Positions 17,035 to 25,203 of a stretch of 64,000 bases of DNA are shown here, one piece after another. This DNA comes from Methanocrinis alkalitolerans (GTDB lineage Archaea > Halobacteriota > Methanosarcinia > Methanotrichales > Methanotrichaceae): assembly GCF_029167205.1 (NCBI RefSeq), contig NZ_JARFPL010000006.1:16184-80183 (forward strand), given 5' to 3'. The notes under the pieces were generated by a model, which was given only the letters and a program-made list of their open reading frames with translations, searched no databases and was not told the DNA's origin. Positions within the stretch are counted from its first letter, which is position 1. The number at the start of each line of letters is the position of its first letter. Made by a program: the position numbers and the translations under genes.

Positions 17035-17712
17035 ATGGATCGCATGGATCGTAACGTGGTGGTGCCCGGGGACCTCCTCTCAGATGACCCTAAAACGGCG
17101 GGAGAGGGCACTTACGTAAAGGACGGGAAGGTCTTCTCCCTCCTCTACGGGATGGCCAGCAGCTACAAGGATAAAGTGCGGGTGATACCTCTCGCCGGAA
17201 AGTACGTCCCCTTGCCGGGAGATACGGTGGTGGGCGTCGTCCAGGACATCGTCTTTTCAAACTGGATCATCAACATAAACTCTCCTTATGAGGGCCTCCT
17301 CCACATATCCGAGCTGCCGAGGAAGATAGAGATGAACGAGATGTCCAAGTACCTGCGGATAGGCAGCACCGCGATGATCCGGGTCAAGGACGTCGACTCC
17401 ACCATGAAGGTGGAGCTGACCATGAACGATCGAAGGCTCGGGATCCTGACGAGAGGGAGGGTGGCGGAGATAAGCCCCACCAGGGTTCCCAGGCTCATCG
17501 GGAAGGGCGGCTCCATGATAAACATGCTGAAGAAGGAGCTGAACTGCAACATATTCGTAGGGCAGAACGGCAGGATCTGGGTCGACGGCCAAGACGACGA
17601 CATGGACCTGGCCCTGAGGACGATCCTCATCATAGAGAAAGAAGCCCATACGACGGGGCTCACCGACAGGATAATGGATTTTCTGAGGGTGGAGAAAGAG
17701 GCCAGAAGTTGA
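17035..17712 (+). CDS. rrp4: Exosome complex RNA-binding protein Rrp4
   Basis: This 225-residue protein has an N-terminal domain, an S1 domain (PLPGDTVVGVVQDIVFSNWI onward) and a KH domain (VPRLIGKGGSMINMLKKE). It caps the archaeal exosome ring and feeds RNA to the Rrp41/42 core encoded immediately downstream. The gene overlaps the frame of rrp41 by a few bases. Confidence 0.96.
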   Translation: MDRMDRNVVVPGDLLSDDPKTAGEGTYVKDGKVFSLLYGMASSYKDKVRVIPLAGKYVPLPGDTVVGVVQDIVFSNWIININSPYEGLLHISELPRKIEMNEMSKYLRIGSTAMIRVKDVDSTMKVELTMNDRRLGILTRGRVAEISPTRVPRLIGKGGSMINMLKKELNCNIFVGQNGRIWVDGQDDDMDLALRTILIIEKEAHTTGLTDRIMDFLRVEKEARS

Positions 17713-17717
17713 TCGGC

Positions 17718-18476
17718 ATGGATGAGAAGTTATCATTTTTCAAAGACGGAGTTAGGCTCGACGGGAGGCGCTCCGACGAGCTGCGACCCATCAAGATCGA
17801 GGTGGGAGTGCTGGCGAGAGCCGACGGTTCGTGCTACATGGAGATGGGCGACAACAGGGTGATAGCGGCGGTCTACGGCCCCAGGGAGGTCCATCCCCGC
17901 CACCTCCAGGAGGTGACCCGGGCGATAGTTCGGTATCGGTACAACATGGCCTCCTTCTCCGTAGAGGAGAGGAAGAGGCCAGGTCCCGACCGGAGGAGCA
18001 ACGAGGTCTCGAAGGTCAGCAGAGAGGCGCTGGAGCCTGTGGTGCTGACGTCATACTTCCCAAAGTCCGTCGTCGACATCTTCGTCGAGGTCCTCCAGGC
18101 CGACGCCGGCACCAGGACCGCCGGCATAAACGCCGCCTCGGTGGCTCTCGCGGACGCGGGGATCCCCATGAAGAGCCTCATATCCTCCTGCGCCGCCGGC
18201 AAGGTCGACGGCGAGATCGTCCTCGACCCCATGAAGATCGAGGACAACCTTGGAGAGGCGGACGTTCCCATAGCCATGACCCCCGGCGGAGATATCACCC
18301 TCCTCCAGATGGACGGCCGGCTGACGAAAGACGAGCTTAAAAGAGCTGTGGATCTGGCGAAGGCCGGATGCCGGCAGATCTACGAGATCCAGAGGAAGGT
18401 TCTGGTGGACAGGTACAGCCACATGGAACCGGAGATCTGCGATGAGGCCGTCGCCATGGCGGGGGAAGAGATATGA
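17718..18476 (+). CDS. rrp41: Exosome complex exonuclease Rrp41
   Basis: The protein is 252 residues from ATG 17718 (a TTG at 17709 is the alternative). It is an RNase PH domain protein with DGRRSDELRPIKIEVGV, the GPREVHPR phosphate-binding loop and DAGTRTAGINAASVAL. Rrp41 carries the phosphorolytic active site of the hexameric exosome ring and depends on Rrp42. Its stop overlaps the rrp42 start by 4 bases. Confidence 0.96.
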   Translation: MDEKLSFFKDGVRLDGRRSDELRPIKIEVGVLARADGSCYMEMGDNRVIAAVYGPREVHPRHLQEVTRAIVRYRYNMASFSVEERKRPGPDRRSNEVSKVSREALEPVVLTSYFPKSVVDIFVEVLQADAGTRTAGINAASVALADAGIPMKSLISSCAAGKVDGEIVLDPMKIEDNLGEADVPIAMTPGGDITLLQMDGRLTKDELKRAVDLAKAGCRQIYEIQRKVLVDRYSHMEPEICDEAVAMAGEEI

Positions 18477-19252
18477 GCGACGTCGTGATGGCGGAGATCA
18501 GGAAGGACTACCTCTACCACCTGGTTTTGAAGGGCGAGAGGGCGGACGGCAGACGCTTCGATGAGTATCGAGATATCGTCCTCGAGACGGGGCTGATAAG
18601 GAAGGCCGACGGCAGCGCCCTCGTCAAGCTTGGGAAGACCCAGGTGATGGTGGGGGTGAAGATCCAGCCGGGGGAGCCTTTCTCGGACACCCCCAACAAG
18701 GGGGTCATCATCACCAACGCGGAGCTCGTCCCCCTCGCCTCTCCCAGCTTCGAGCCCGGCCCCCCCAACGAGGTGGGCATCGAGCTCGCCCGGGTCGTCG
18801 ATCGGGGCGTCCGGGAGTCGGGGGCCATCGACCTGGAGGCGCTCTGCATCACAACGGGCGAGAAGGTCTGGATAATCTTCATAGACGTTCACATCCTGGA
18901 CGACTGCGGAAACCTCATGGACGCCTCGAGCCTCGGAGCGATCGCGGCTCTCATGACGGCGAAGGTACCGGCCGCCCAGTACGGCCTCGGCGAGGATTAC
19001 CCTCTTCCGGTGAAGGACGTGCCGGTGGCCACCACCGCCGTCGAGTTCGGAGACGCCATCATCTTCGATCCCGACACCGACGAGGAGTCGGTGGCGGACA
19101 CGAAGCTGACGGTGATAACCACCGCCGACGGGTCGATATGTGGTATGCAGAAGAGCGGCCCCGGATCCATAAGCCAGGATGCCATCCACCGCATCGTTGA
19201 TATAGCATGTGAGAGGGCTAAAGAGATCCGGGAGAAGTTTCTGGAAGTATAA
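18473..19252 (+). CDS. rrp42: Exosome complex component Rrp42
   Basis: This 259-residue RNase PH-fold protein (ADGRRFDEYRDIVLETGLI, VKLGKTQVMVGVKIQPGEPF) lacks the catalytic phosphate-loop arginines of Rrp41, as expected for the structural partner. It alternates with Rrp41 in the ring and helps bind RNA. It is followed 3 bases later by rpl37ae. Confidence 0.95.
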   Translation: MSDVVMAEIRKDYLYHLVLKGERADGRRFDEYRDIVLETGLIRKADGSALVKLGKTQVMVGVKIQPGEPFSDTPNKGVIITNAELVPLASPSFEPGPPNEVGIELARVVDRGVRESGAIDLEALCITTGEKVWIIFIDVHILDDCGNLMDASSLGAIAALMTAKVPAAQYGLGEDYPLPVKDVPVATTAVEFGDAIIFDPDTDEESVADTKLTVITTADGSICGMQKSGPGSISQDAIHRIVDIACERAKEIREKFLEV

Positions 19253-19255
19253 ATC

Positions 19256-19537
19256 ATGGTCAAGAAGTTCAAGAAGGGCAGGAAGACGAGGTCCGCCGGA
19301 AGGTTCGGCCCTCGGTACGGAAGGAAGATCCGAAAGCTGGTCGCAGATATCGAGGAGAGGAGCAAGAAGAGGTACGACTGTCCCGTATGCGGCCGGATGC
19401 AGGTGAAGAGGGAGGGGACCGGGATCTGGAGGTGCACCAAGTGCGATCACACCTTCGCAGGTGGAACTTACATCCCCGTCACCTCCGTCGGCCAGTCCGT
19501 GGCCCGATCTGTTAAGAGGGCTGTGGAGGCTGAATAG
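19256..19537 (+). CDS. rpl37ae: Large ribosomal subunit protein eL43 (L37Ae)
   Basis: This 93-residue zinc-ribbon ribosomal protein has the motif C-x2-C-x14-C-x2-C (CPVCGRMQ to CTKCDHTF) after a basic N-terminus (KKFKKGRKTRSAGRFGPRYG). It is the usual gene between rrp42 and rpoP in Euryarchaeota. Confidence 0.95.
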   Translation: MVKKFKKGRKTRSAGRFGPRYGRKIRKLVADIEERSKKRYDCPVCGRMQVKREGTGIWRCTKCDHTFAGGTYIPVTSVGQSVARSVKRAVEAE

Positions 19538-19538
19538 C

Positions 19539-19676
19539 TTGGCCTACAGGTGCACCAGATGCAAGAAGACCGTGGAGGTTGACTACGAGTACAGCGGCAT
19601 CAGGTGTCCCTACTGTGGCCATCGGATCCTCATGAAGGAGAGGCCCACCACCGTCAAGAGGATGAAAGCGGTCTGA
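19539..19676 (+). CDS. rpoP: DNA-directed RNA polymerase subunit P
   Basis: This 45-residue protein begins at TTG 19539 (MAYRCTRCKKTVEVDYEYSG) and contains a zinc ribbon of CTRC and CPYC. It is Rpb12-like and bridges subunits of archaeal RNA polymerase. GGAGG lies about ten bases upstream. The start was placed by comparison with the constant MAYRC beginning of the family. Confidence 0.94.
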   Translation: MAYRCTRCKKTVEVDYEYSGIRCPYCGHRILMKERPTTVKRMKAV

Positions 19677-20083
19677 TGAGGTTCACCACCTCCAGGAGGC
19701 CCTCCCCCCGGACGAGGAGGCTCGCCCGGACTCTGGCGCGCTTTCTCGGCGCCGACTACATGACCCGCGGCAAGTCCGGCCTCGATGATGATGGGGTCTG
19801 GATGGTCGTCGTCGAAGGGGACGGGAGCCCCACGGGGATCGCCAGAAGGTCCAGAGGCGAGGAGGAGGTCTTCCGCTTCACCCTCTCCTGCGAGGGCGGA
19901 TCTAAGAGGCTGAAGATGACGAGGCCGGTGGTGGTGGGGGCTGGGAACTCCGCGAGAGATCTCGCGGAGTTCTTCGACCTCGACCATGCGGCGGAGGCTG
20001 CAGCCGGAAGGGCGATCAGGGTATGCGACGGATTCGTCGATTTCGTCGACGGCGGGGATCTGATCCTGAGGCTGAATATATGA
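19676..20083 (+). CDS. Brix domain rRNA maturation protein
   Basis: The protein is 135 residues from ATG 19676, which overlaps the rpoP stop by one base. It has the archaeal Imp4/Brix-like pattern: TSRRPSPRTRRLARTLARFLGADYMTRGK at the start, then a short beta domain. Brix proteins guide rRNA folding and 18S/28S processing. The position between rpoP and pcc1 is the usual one. Confidence 0.85.
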   Translation: MRFTTSRRPSPRTRRLARTLARFLGADYMTRGKSGLDDDGVWMVVVEGDGSPTGIARRSRGEEEVFRFTLSCEGGSKRLKMTRPVVVGAGNSARDLAEFFDLDHAAEAAAGRAIRVCDGFVDFVDGGDLILRLNI

Positions 20084-20307
20084 AGGGGATCGGCGAGATC
20101 GTCTTCGAGGTGGAGGACCCCGAAAGGGTGATGGCAGCCCTCGCCCCCGAGGCGGAAGATCAGGTCCAGAAAAGCGAGATAAGCCTCCATGCCTGTGAGG
20201 AGGGGCTCCTCCTCAGGATCGAGAGCGATGACGTCGTCTCTTTCAGGGCCGCCATGAACACGTGGATCAGGTTGGTCGATATAGCATTGGATATGGTGAA
20301 AGTATGA
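20080..20307 (+). CDS. pcc1: KEOPS complex subunit Pcc1
   Basis: This 75-residue protein begins at ATG 20080 and shows the small Pcc1 pattern (IVFEVEDPERVMAALAPE ... SFRAAMNTWIRLVDIALDMV). Pcc1 dimerises the KEOPS complex, which makes the t6A modification of tRNA. It overlaps brix by 4 bases and pfdB by 4 bases. Confidence 0.9.
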   Translation: MKGIGEIVFEVEDPERVMAALAPEAEDQVQKSEISLHACEEGLLLRIESDDVVSFRAAMNTWIRLVDIALDMVKV

Positions 20308-20666
20308 GCACCGAATTGCCACCACAGGTACAAAACCAGATAGCACAGCTTCAGCAGCTTCAGCAACAGGCTCAGACGCTGCTGAGCCAGAAGAGCCAGA
20401 TAGAGATGATAATCCGGGAGACGGAGTCTGCGGTCAAGGAGCTGGAGGCGAGCGATGAGGGAGCGGTTATTTATAAGAGCGTCGGCGAGGTACTCTTCAA
20501 GGCCGATCGGGCCAAGCTGATCGAGGAGCTGAAGGACAAAAAAGACGTCCTCGACCTGAGGCTGAAGACCCTCGAAAAGCAGGAGGAGCGGATCCAGAAG
20601 CGGTTCGGTCAGCTCCAGGATCAGCTGAAGGTCTCCCTGGGGCAGAAGCTCCCCGAAGCTGCCTGA
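20304..20666 (+). CDS. pfdB: Prefoldin subunit beta
   Basis: The protein is 120 residues from ATG 20304. Two long coiled-coil helices (Gln-rich QNQIAQLQQLQQQAQTLLSQ at the N-terminus and the KEQ-rich C-terminal helix) flank the short beta-hairpin region (GAVIYKSVGEVLF), which is the prefoldin beta layout. Prefoldin passes unfolded proteins to the thermosome, whose gene is at 32169. This is the last protein gene of the superoperon. Confidence 0.94.
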   Translation: MSTELPPQVQNQIAQLQQLQQQAQTLLSQKSQIEMIIRETESAVKELEASDEGAVIYKSVGEVLFKADRAKLIEELKDKKDVLDLRLKTLEKQEERIQKRFGQLQDQLKVSLGQKLPEAA

Positions 20667-20700
20667 AATTCGATTTCGATCACGGTTTCGGTCGTGTAGC

Positions 20701-20775
20701 GGGCCCGTGGCTTAGCCAGGATATAGCACCGGGCTTCTAACCCGGGGGTCGTGGGTTCGAATCCCACCGGGTCCG
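20701..20775 (+). tRNA. tRNA-Arg (TCT)
   Basis: A 75-base cloverleaf can be folded with acceptor stem GGGCCCG/CGGGTCC (one G-T pair), anticodon stem CCGGG/CCCGG around the loop CTTCTAA, and a T arm with GTTCGAATC. The anticodon at 20736-20738 is TCT (Arg, AGA). The discriminator is G and CCA is not encoded. It lies 34 bases after pfdB and may be part of the same transcript. Confidence 0.95.
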
Positions 20776-20833
20776 CCTGCTACTTAAATTTTCGAGATGG
20801 ACGGGATTTACGGGATTTTTCGAGGTAATTATC

Positions 20834-21016
20834 ATGTGCGAGCTATCCGTTTTCATGAAGGGCGAGAAGGAGAGCCTGATGGAGGGGGTCGTCGTCCTCT
20901 CCACCAGAGGAGAGATGGTCCTGATGGAGGACATCCTGGGCAGGACCAAGGAGGCAAAAGGCAGGATCGTCGAGGTGAACATCTCGGCCCAGAGGGCATT
21001 TTTGGAGCCGGCTTAG
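20834..21016 (+). CDS. CooT family nickel-binding protein
   Basis: This 60-residue protein begins MCELSVFMKGEKESLMEGVVVL. The Met-Cys start and the short beta-barrel layout fit the CooT family, small nickel-binding proteins linked to carbon monoxide dehydrogenase maturation. Nickel enzymes are central to methanogens, so a chaperone role is plausible. No carbon monoxide dehydrogenase gene is in the window, so the partner is unknown. Confidence 0.75.
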   Translation: MCELSVFMKGEKESLMEGVVVLSTRGEMVLMEDILGRTKEAKGRIVEVNISAQRAFLEPA

Positions 21017-21035
21017 GTTTCCGGTCATCGGCGCA

Positions 21036-21125
21036 TCAGTTGATCATCCTCTTCGCGTCGTCCTCGAACTCGGCGTAACTCTCTGCCTTGTCCGACGAGT
21101 CCACGAAAGGATAGCTAATAAGCGA
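21036..21125 (-). pseudogene. Possible C-terminal gene fragment
   Basis: On the minus strand a short frame reads FVDSSDKAESYAEFEDDAK and ends RMIN before TGA at 21036. Its codon use is like a real gene, but a TAA interrupts it at 21126-21128. No homologue is recognised. It may be the tail of a deleted gene next to the transposon-end relic at 21177. Confidence 0.25.
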
Positions 21126-21176
21126 TTAGATTTTGCTCATCATTCTGAGATTGGGGCTACAATCTCTTCGTATCGA

Positions 21177-21220
21177 ATCGATGGAAGCCCTGCCCCTTCA
21201 GGGGTAGGGAGCAGTCACCC
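21177..21220 (+). mobile_element. Possible IS200/IS605-type right-end relic
   Basis: The stretch holds a nine-pair hairpin (CCCTGCCCC, loop TTCA, GGGGTAGGG at 21188-21209; one G-T pair) preceded by ATGGAAG and followed by AGCAGTCACCC. This arrangement resembles the terminal hairpin and 3' end of archaeal IS605/IS1341 elements, where it forms the end of the omega-RNA. No tnpA or tnpB remains nearby. It could instead be an unrelated hairpin. Confidence 0.4.
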
Positions 21221-21262
21221 AGCAAAGCCTTTATCTGGCTTAAACCGACCTACCTAGCTCTC

Positions 21263-21814
21263 ATGAACCTGAAGTACGCGGTTTGCATGCTGATCATCGC
21301 TGGAACGGTCCTCACCGCCGGCTGCATCAGCTCGGATGAGGCCGGAGGCGAAGGGCCGAGGGTGCCGACGGAGAACCTCCCCGAGGGCTTCACCTTCATC
21401 GCCGTCATCGACGACTCGACCCCCGGCATAAATATCGAGGACGAGATCGCCGATTTCAGGGGAGATGAGGATATCGGCGCCGTCCGGGCCGCCATCGGCA
21501 TCTACCAGTGGGCAGAGATGGGCAGCGGCTACGACTCGAAGATAACGGTGATGGACTGCGAGAGTGAATCGAAGGCGGAGGCTGCCGTGAATAACTACAT
21601 CGGCCAGCCGAAGTTCGAGAAGCCGCCCTTCGTGGGGGTCGACCGGTTCGGCACCGCCGTCGTCAACGGCCGCGAGGTGACGGAGATCAGGTCGGCGGTC
21701 GGAAAGGAGCTGAAGTATATCTACATCTGGAACGAGGGCGACCAGGTCGTCCTGGTGGAGGGGAACGGCGATCGGGACGGCAGCATAGAGCTCGCGAGCG
21801 CCACGGCCTCCTGA
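21263..21814 (+). CDS. Putative lipoprotein of unknown function
   Basis: This 183-residue protein has a signal segment and the lipobox LTAGC with the lipidated Cys at 21. The mature chain is acidic with a pattern of strands and helices (FTFIAVIDDSTPGI, AAIGIYQWAEMGSGYDSKITVMDCES, GREVTEIRSAVGKELKYIYIWNEG). This resembles the small surface lipoproteins common in Methanosarcinales; a specific function is not evident. It stands alone with flanking spacers. Confidence 0.7.
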   Translation: MNLKYAVCMLIIAGTVLTAGCISSDEAGGEGPRVPTENLPEGFTFIAVIDDSTPGINIEDEIADFRGDEDIGAVRAAIGIYQWAEMGSGYDSKITVMDCESESKAEAAVNNYIGQPKFEKPPFVGVDRFGTAVVNGREVTEIRSAVGKELKYIYIWNEGDQVVLVEGNGDRDGSIELASATAS

Positions 21815-21878
21815 TAGGAGAGCCCCCCCGCCTCCCCTTTATATTATACTCCTTCTTCTCTCCTTTATCCGGGCATTA

Positions 21879-22919
21879 TCAGCTGTCCCCGTATCTGAGG
21901 GTGAGGTCGCCTTCTTCCCAGGCGTAGCGCGGAGGCTTCCTGCGCCGGATGGGGCTCTCGTCCAGGGCGTGGACGACTATGGGGAGGGCGATGGTGGCGT
22001 CGACGAAGACCTGGATCATCCTCGCCTCCTTCGAGATCTTCCCCCAAGAGACCCCCTCGCTGAAGGTGCAGCCGGAGAGCCCCCCGAAGTGGGGCGGATC
22101 GATGGTGTACTGGATGGCGTAGTTGTGGCCTCCCCGGTACCTGCCGGAGAGGTCTGCGACGACCTTCGTCTGCTGGATGAAGTTCTTGGGGACGCCGCCG
22201 CCGACGAAGATGACCCCGGTCTGACTGGACTTCTCGGTGATCTGGCTGATCTCGTCGACGTCTCTTATCTGGTCGACGACGACCCGGTGCCCCTCCCTCC
22301 ACGCCAGGACCATCCCTATCCCGATGGAGCTGTCGGATAGGGCGGGAACGTATATCGGAACCCCGGCCCGGCGGGCGCTGCCGAGGATGGTGGCTGCAGG
22401 CATCCTCTCCCCCAGCATCTCCATCATCTCCCTGGAAGAGTAACCTCTTCCGGGATCGAGGGTCTTGACGAACTCGGCGACGTACCTGTCACCCCTCTGC
22501 AGCCCCGCCTCCGAGACGTATACGTCGAATATCCGATCGATCCCCTCCTCCCTCAGATCCCCGTCGTCGGCGGCGGGGTCGCCCCGGTAGTGGACGACGC
22601 CGAGCCCCTCGCAGAGGTCGTGGAAGAGGTTCGCCCCGGTGCTGACGAGGCAGTCGACCATCCTCTCGGAGATGAGGTGGGAGATGATCTCTCGGAGGCC
22701 CGCCGGCACCATAGCTCCCGCAAGCCCCATGAATATGGTGATCTCCTCCTCGGCGAGCATCCTCTCCCACGCATCCACCGACCGGCCGAGCTGGCCGGCC
22801 TGAAACCCGAGGTTCGACATGTCCGTCGCGAGCCGGCGGACGCTCCGCCCTCCCATCTTTATGGTGGTGGCGAGCTTATCGACGTCGCGAAAACGGTGGT
22901 CGTGATCATTACCCGTCAT
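21879..22919 (-). CDS. dys: Deoxyhypusine synthase
   Basis: This 346-residue protein matches deoxyhypusine synthase, with the active-site lysine in GVSWGKISKEA (Lys294), an NAD-binding region and the HNYAIQYTIDPPHFGGLSG substrate segment. The enzyme transfers an aminobutyl group to a lysine of translation factor aIF5A; in archaea spermidine or agmatine-derived donors are used. It is divergent from speA, whose product agmatine feeds polyamine synthesis, across a 285-base spacer with a perfect palindrome. The N-terminal 12 residues are His/Asp-rich and may vary. Confidence 0.95.
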   Translation of the reverse strand: MTGNDHDHRFRDVDKLATTIKMGGRSVRRLATDMSNLGFQAGQLGRSVDAWERMLAEEEITIFMGLAGAMVPAGLREIISHLISERMVDCLVSTGANLFHDLCEGLGVVHYRGDPAADDGDLREEGIDRIFDVYVSEAGLQRGDRYVAEFVKTLDPGRGYSSREMMEMLGERMPAATILGSARRAGVPIYVPALSDSSIGIGMVLAWREGHRVVVDQIRDVDEISQITEKSSQTGVIFVGGGVPKNFIQQTKVVADLSGRYRGGHNYAIQYTIDPPHFGGLSGCTFSEGVSWGKISKEARMIQVFVDATIALPIVVHALDESPIRRRKPPRYAWEEGDLTLRYGDS

Positions 22920-22980
22920 TTTAATCCCGCGACATGGGGATCGCCCCCAGGACTATTAAACGTTGTCACGGAGGGGCGTT

Positions 22981-22996
22981 TTATTTTATAAAATAA
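22981..22996. promoter_or_regulatory. 16-bp perfect palindrome between dys and speA
   Basis: TTATTTTATAAAATAA reads the same on both strands. It lies 62 bases upstream of the dys start and about 210 upstream of speA. It could be a symmetric TATA region, or an operator bound by a dimeric regulator of both polyamine-related genes. Confidence 0.45.
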
Positions 22997-23123
22997 TCTC
23001 GACATCGAAGTTATATATCGTGATCGCCCTCAATGCCAAGCTCAAGTTCAAAGGTCGGCGTTTCAGCCGGGTTTTTTCCCGGCGGCGGCGGTGCAGGGGT
23101 TGATATTTCCATGACGAGGTCAA

Positions 23124-23136
23124 GGGTTTATAAATG
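23124..23136 (+). promoter_or_regulatory. speA: TATA box, probable speA promoter
   Basis: GGGTTTATAAATG lies about 75 bases upstream of the speA ATG at 23205. A start of transcription near 23157 would leave a roughly 45-base leader holding GGAGGAGGG. Confidence 0.45.
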
Positions 23137-23204
23137 CATCAATGGGGAGGGCGATATCAAAGGGGGACGGTCGAAGAGGGCTGCAGTCTGCAGGAGGAGG
23201 GTGG

Positions 23205-25076
23205 ATGTGGACGATTGAAGACTCTGAGAACCTCTACGGCGTCGAAGGTTGGGGAAACGGTTACTTCGCGATAAATGAGCAAGGGAACCTGGCGGTATAC
23301 CCCCGGAAGGAGGCGTCTGGGGGGGTGGACGTGATGGAGGTCGTCCGCCGGATCGACGAGTTGGGCGTGGCCGAGTTTCCTGTCCTCTTTCGATTCCCCC
23401 AGATCCTGGAGGACAGGCTGGAGGAGATCAACGGAGCCTTCCTCGCCTCGATGGAGGAGCTGGAGTATCGGGGCGGATACAGGCTCGTCTTCCCCATGAA
23501 GGTCAACCAGAGGAAGGAGGTGGTGGAGTACATCGCCACCGGCGGAAAGAGGTTGAACGTCGGCCTGGAGGTGGGGACGAAGGCGGAGCTCCTCGCCGCC
23601 CTATCTCTGGGCCTCGGCCCCGAGGCTCTGATCATCTGCAACGGCTACAAGGACAGCGACTACCTCAAGCTCGCCCTAAAGTTCGGAGATGCCCACAATA
23701 TCGTCATCGTCATCGACATATTCGAGGAGATCTTCGACCTCATCCGGTGTTCCAAAGAGCTGGGGTCCAAGCCGATCCTCGGCCTGCGGACGAAGCTCTT
23801 CTCCAGAGGCTCGGGCCGCTGGGAGGAGTCCGGCGGGGAGCTCTCCAAGTTCGGCCTCTCCACCGCCGAGATCCTGGAGTCGATCCGGATCCTTTCGGAT
23901 AACGGGATGATCGACCGGCTGAAGATGCTCCACTTTCACATAGGCTCTCAGATCACGGACATCAGGAAGATCAAGATCGCCATGAACGAGGCGGCCAGGA
24001 TCTACGCCAAGGTGAGGAAGGTGGCGGATGTGGAGTACTTCAACGTCGGCGGGGGTCTCAGCGTCGATTATGACGGATCCAAGACCCCGACCCCCGCCAG
24101 CGCCAACTACACCCTCCAGGAGTACTCCAACGACGTCGTCTACACCCTCCAGAGGACCTGCGATGAGGAGCAGGTCCCCTGCCCCACCATCGTCTCCGAG
24201 AGCGGCCGGGCGATCGCCGCCTACCACTCCTTCCTCGCCTTCAAGGTGATCGGAAAGAAGAACTCCAAAGAGGGGCTCGATGTCGTCGCCGAGGAGGATG
24301 ACCCGGTCCAGATAGAGGATATGCGCCAGGCCCTCGATAACATGGATCTGGAGAACTACGCCGAGTTCTATCACGACGCCCTCCACTACCGTGAAGAGCT
24401 CTTCGACGCCTTCAACCTGGGCAACATCGGCCTGGAGGAGAGGTCCAAGGGAGACCTCCTCTTCTGGAAGGTCTGCCAGAAGGCCGCCTCCTTCGCCGAT
24501 GCCGACGAGAACGACTCCGAGGAGTTCGAGAGCCTGAAGAAGCTCCTCAGCAAGAAGTATATCGGAAACTTCTCCTTATTCCAGTCCGTCCCGGACATGT
24601 GGGGGGTCCAGCAGATATTTCCCACGATGCCGCTGCACAGGCTCCACGAGGAGCCGAGGGTGAGGGGGACGATAGCCGACATCACCTGCGACTCCGACGG
24701 CGAGATCAGGAGCTTCGCCGGGGAGAACGCCGACTTCCTCCCCCTCCACGATCTCCTGGAGGATGAGGACTACTACCTGGGAACCTTCCTCCTCGGCGCC
24801 TACCAGGACACCCTGGGGGACTTTCACAACCTCCTGGGATGCGCCAACGAGGTCCACGTCGTAGTGGAGGACGGTGGCTGGCGGATATCCAGGGTTGTCC
24901 GTGGGGACGCTTGCGAGAAGCTCCTCCGGTTCTTCAATTACGACCCCGAGGAACGTCTCGGGGAGATGGTGGCGAGGTGCTGCGGCGACGAGGGGGAACG
25001 GGAGAAGGCGACGGAGATGATCCGAAAGGCCCTCGGCGAGTACACCTACTTCAAGAAGAGGTACCTCCGGGCTTGA
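23205..25076 (+). CDS. speA: Biosynthetic arginine decarboxylase, PLP-dependent
   Basis: The protein is 623 residues from ATG 23205, chosen for GGAGGAGGG just upstream. It has the SpeA layout: an N-terminal lead (WTIEDSENLYGVEGWGNGYF), a TIM barrel with the PLP lysine in FPMKVNQRKEVV, HFHIGSQITDI and NVGGGLSVDYDGS, then a beta domain. It makes agmatine from arginine. Many methanogens use a pyruvoyl-dependent arginine decarboxylase instead, so this bacterial-type enzyme may have been acquired. It is divergent from dys. Confidence 0.94.
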   Translation: MWTIEDSENLYGVEGWGNGYFAINEQGNLAVYPRKEASGGVDVMEVVRRIDELGVAEFPVLFRFPQILEDRLEEINGAFLASMEELEYRGGYRLVFPMKVNQRKEVVEYIATGGKRLNVGLEVGTKAELLAALSLGLGPEALIICNGYKDSDYLKLALKFGDAHNIVIVIDIFEEIFDLIRCSKELGSKPILGLRTKLFSRGSGRWEESGGELSKFGLSTAEILESIRILSDNGMIDRLKMLHFHIGSQITDIRKIKIAMNEAARIYAKVRKVADVEYFNVGGGLSVDYDGSKTPTPASANYTLQEYSNDVVYTLQRTCDEEQVPCPTIVSESGRAIAAYHSFLAFKVIGKKNSKEGLDVVAEEDDPVQIEDMRQALDNMDLENYAEFYHDALHYREELFDAFNLGNIGLEERSKGDLLFWKVCQKAASFADADENDSEEFESLKKLLSKKYIGNFSLFQSVPDMWGVQQIFPTMPLHRLHEEPRVRGTIADITCDSDGEIRSFAGENADFLPLHDLLEDEDYYLGTFLLGAYQDTLGDFHNLLGCANEVHVVVEDGGWRISRVVRGDACEKLLRFFNYDPEERLGEMVARCCGDEGEREKATEMIRKALGEYTYFKKRYLRA

Positions 25077-25203
25077 TCCGGGGGCTCGATCCTTCCCCGG
25101 ATCAGCTCATTTTCTTCACCGGGAAAGGTTATGCCTCCTCTTTGGCCGGAGCATCGCGAAGAGGGCGACAAGGTCTTGTATCTTCGGGCCGACAGCTCTA
25201 TTG

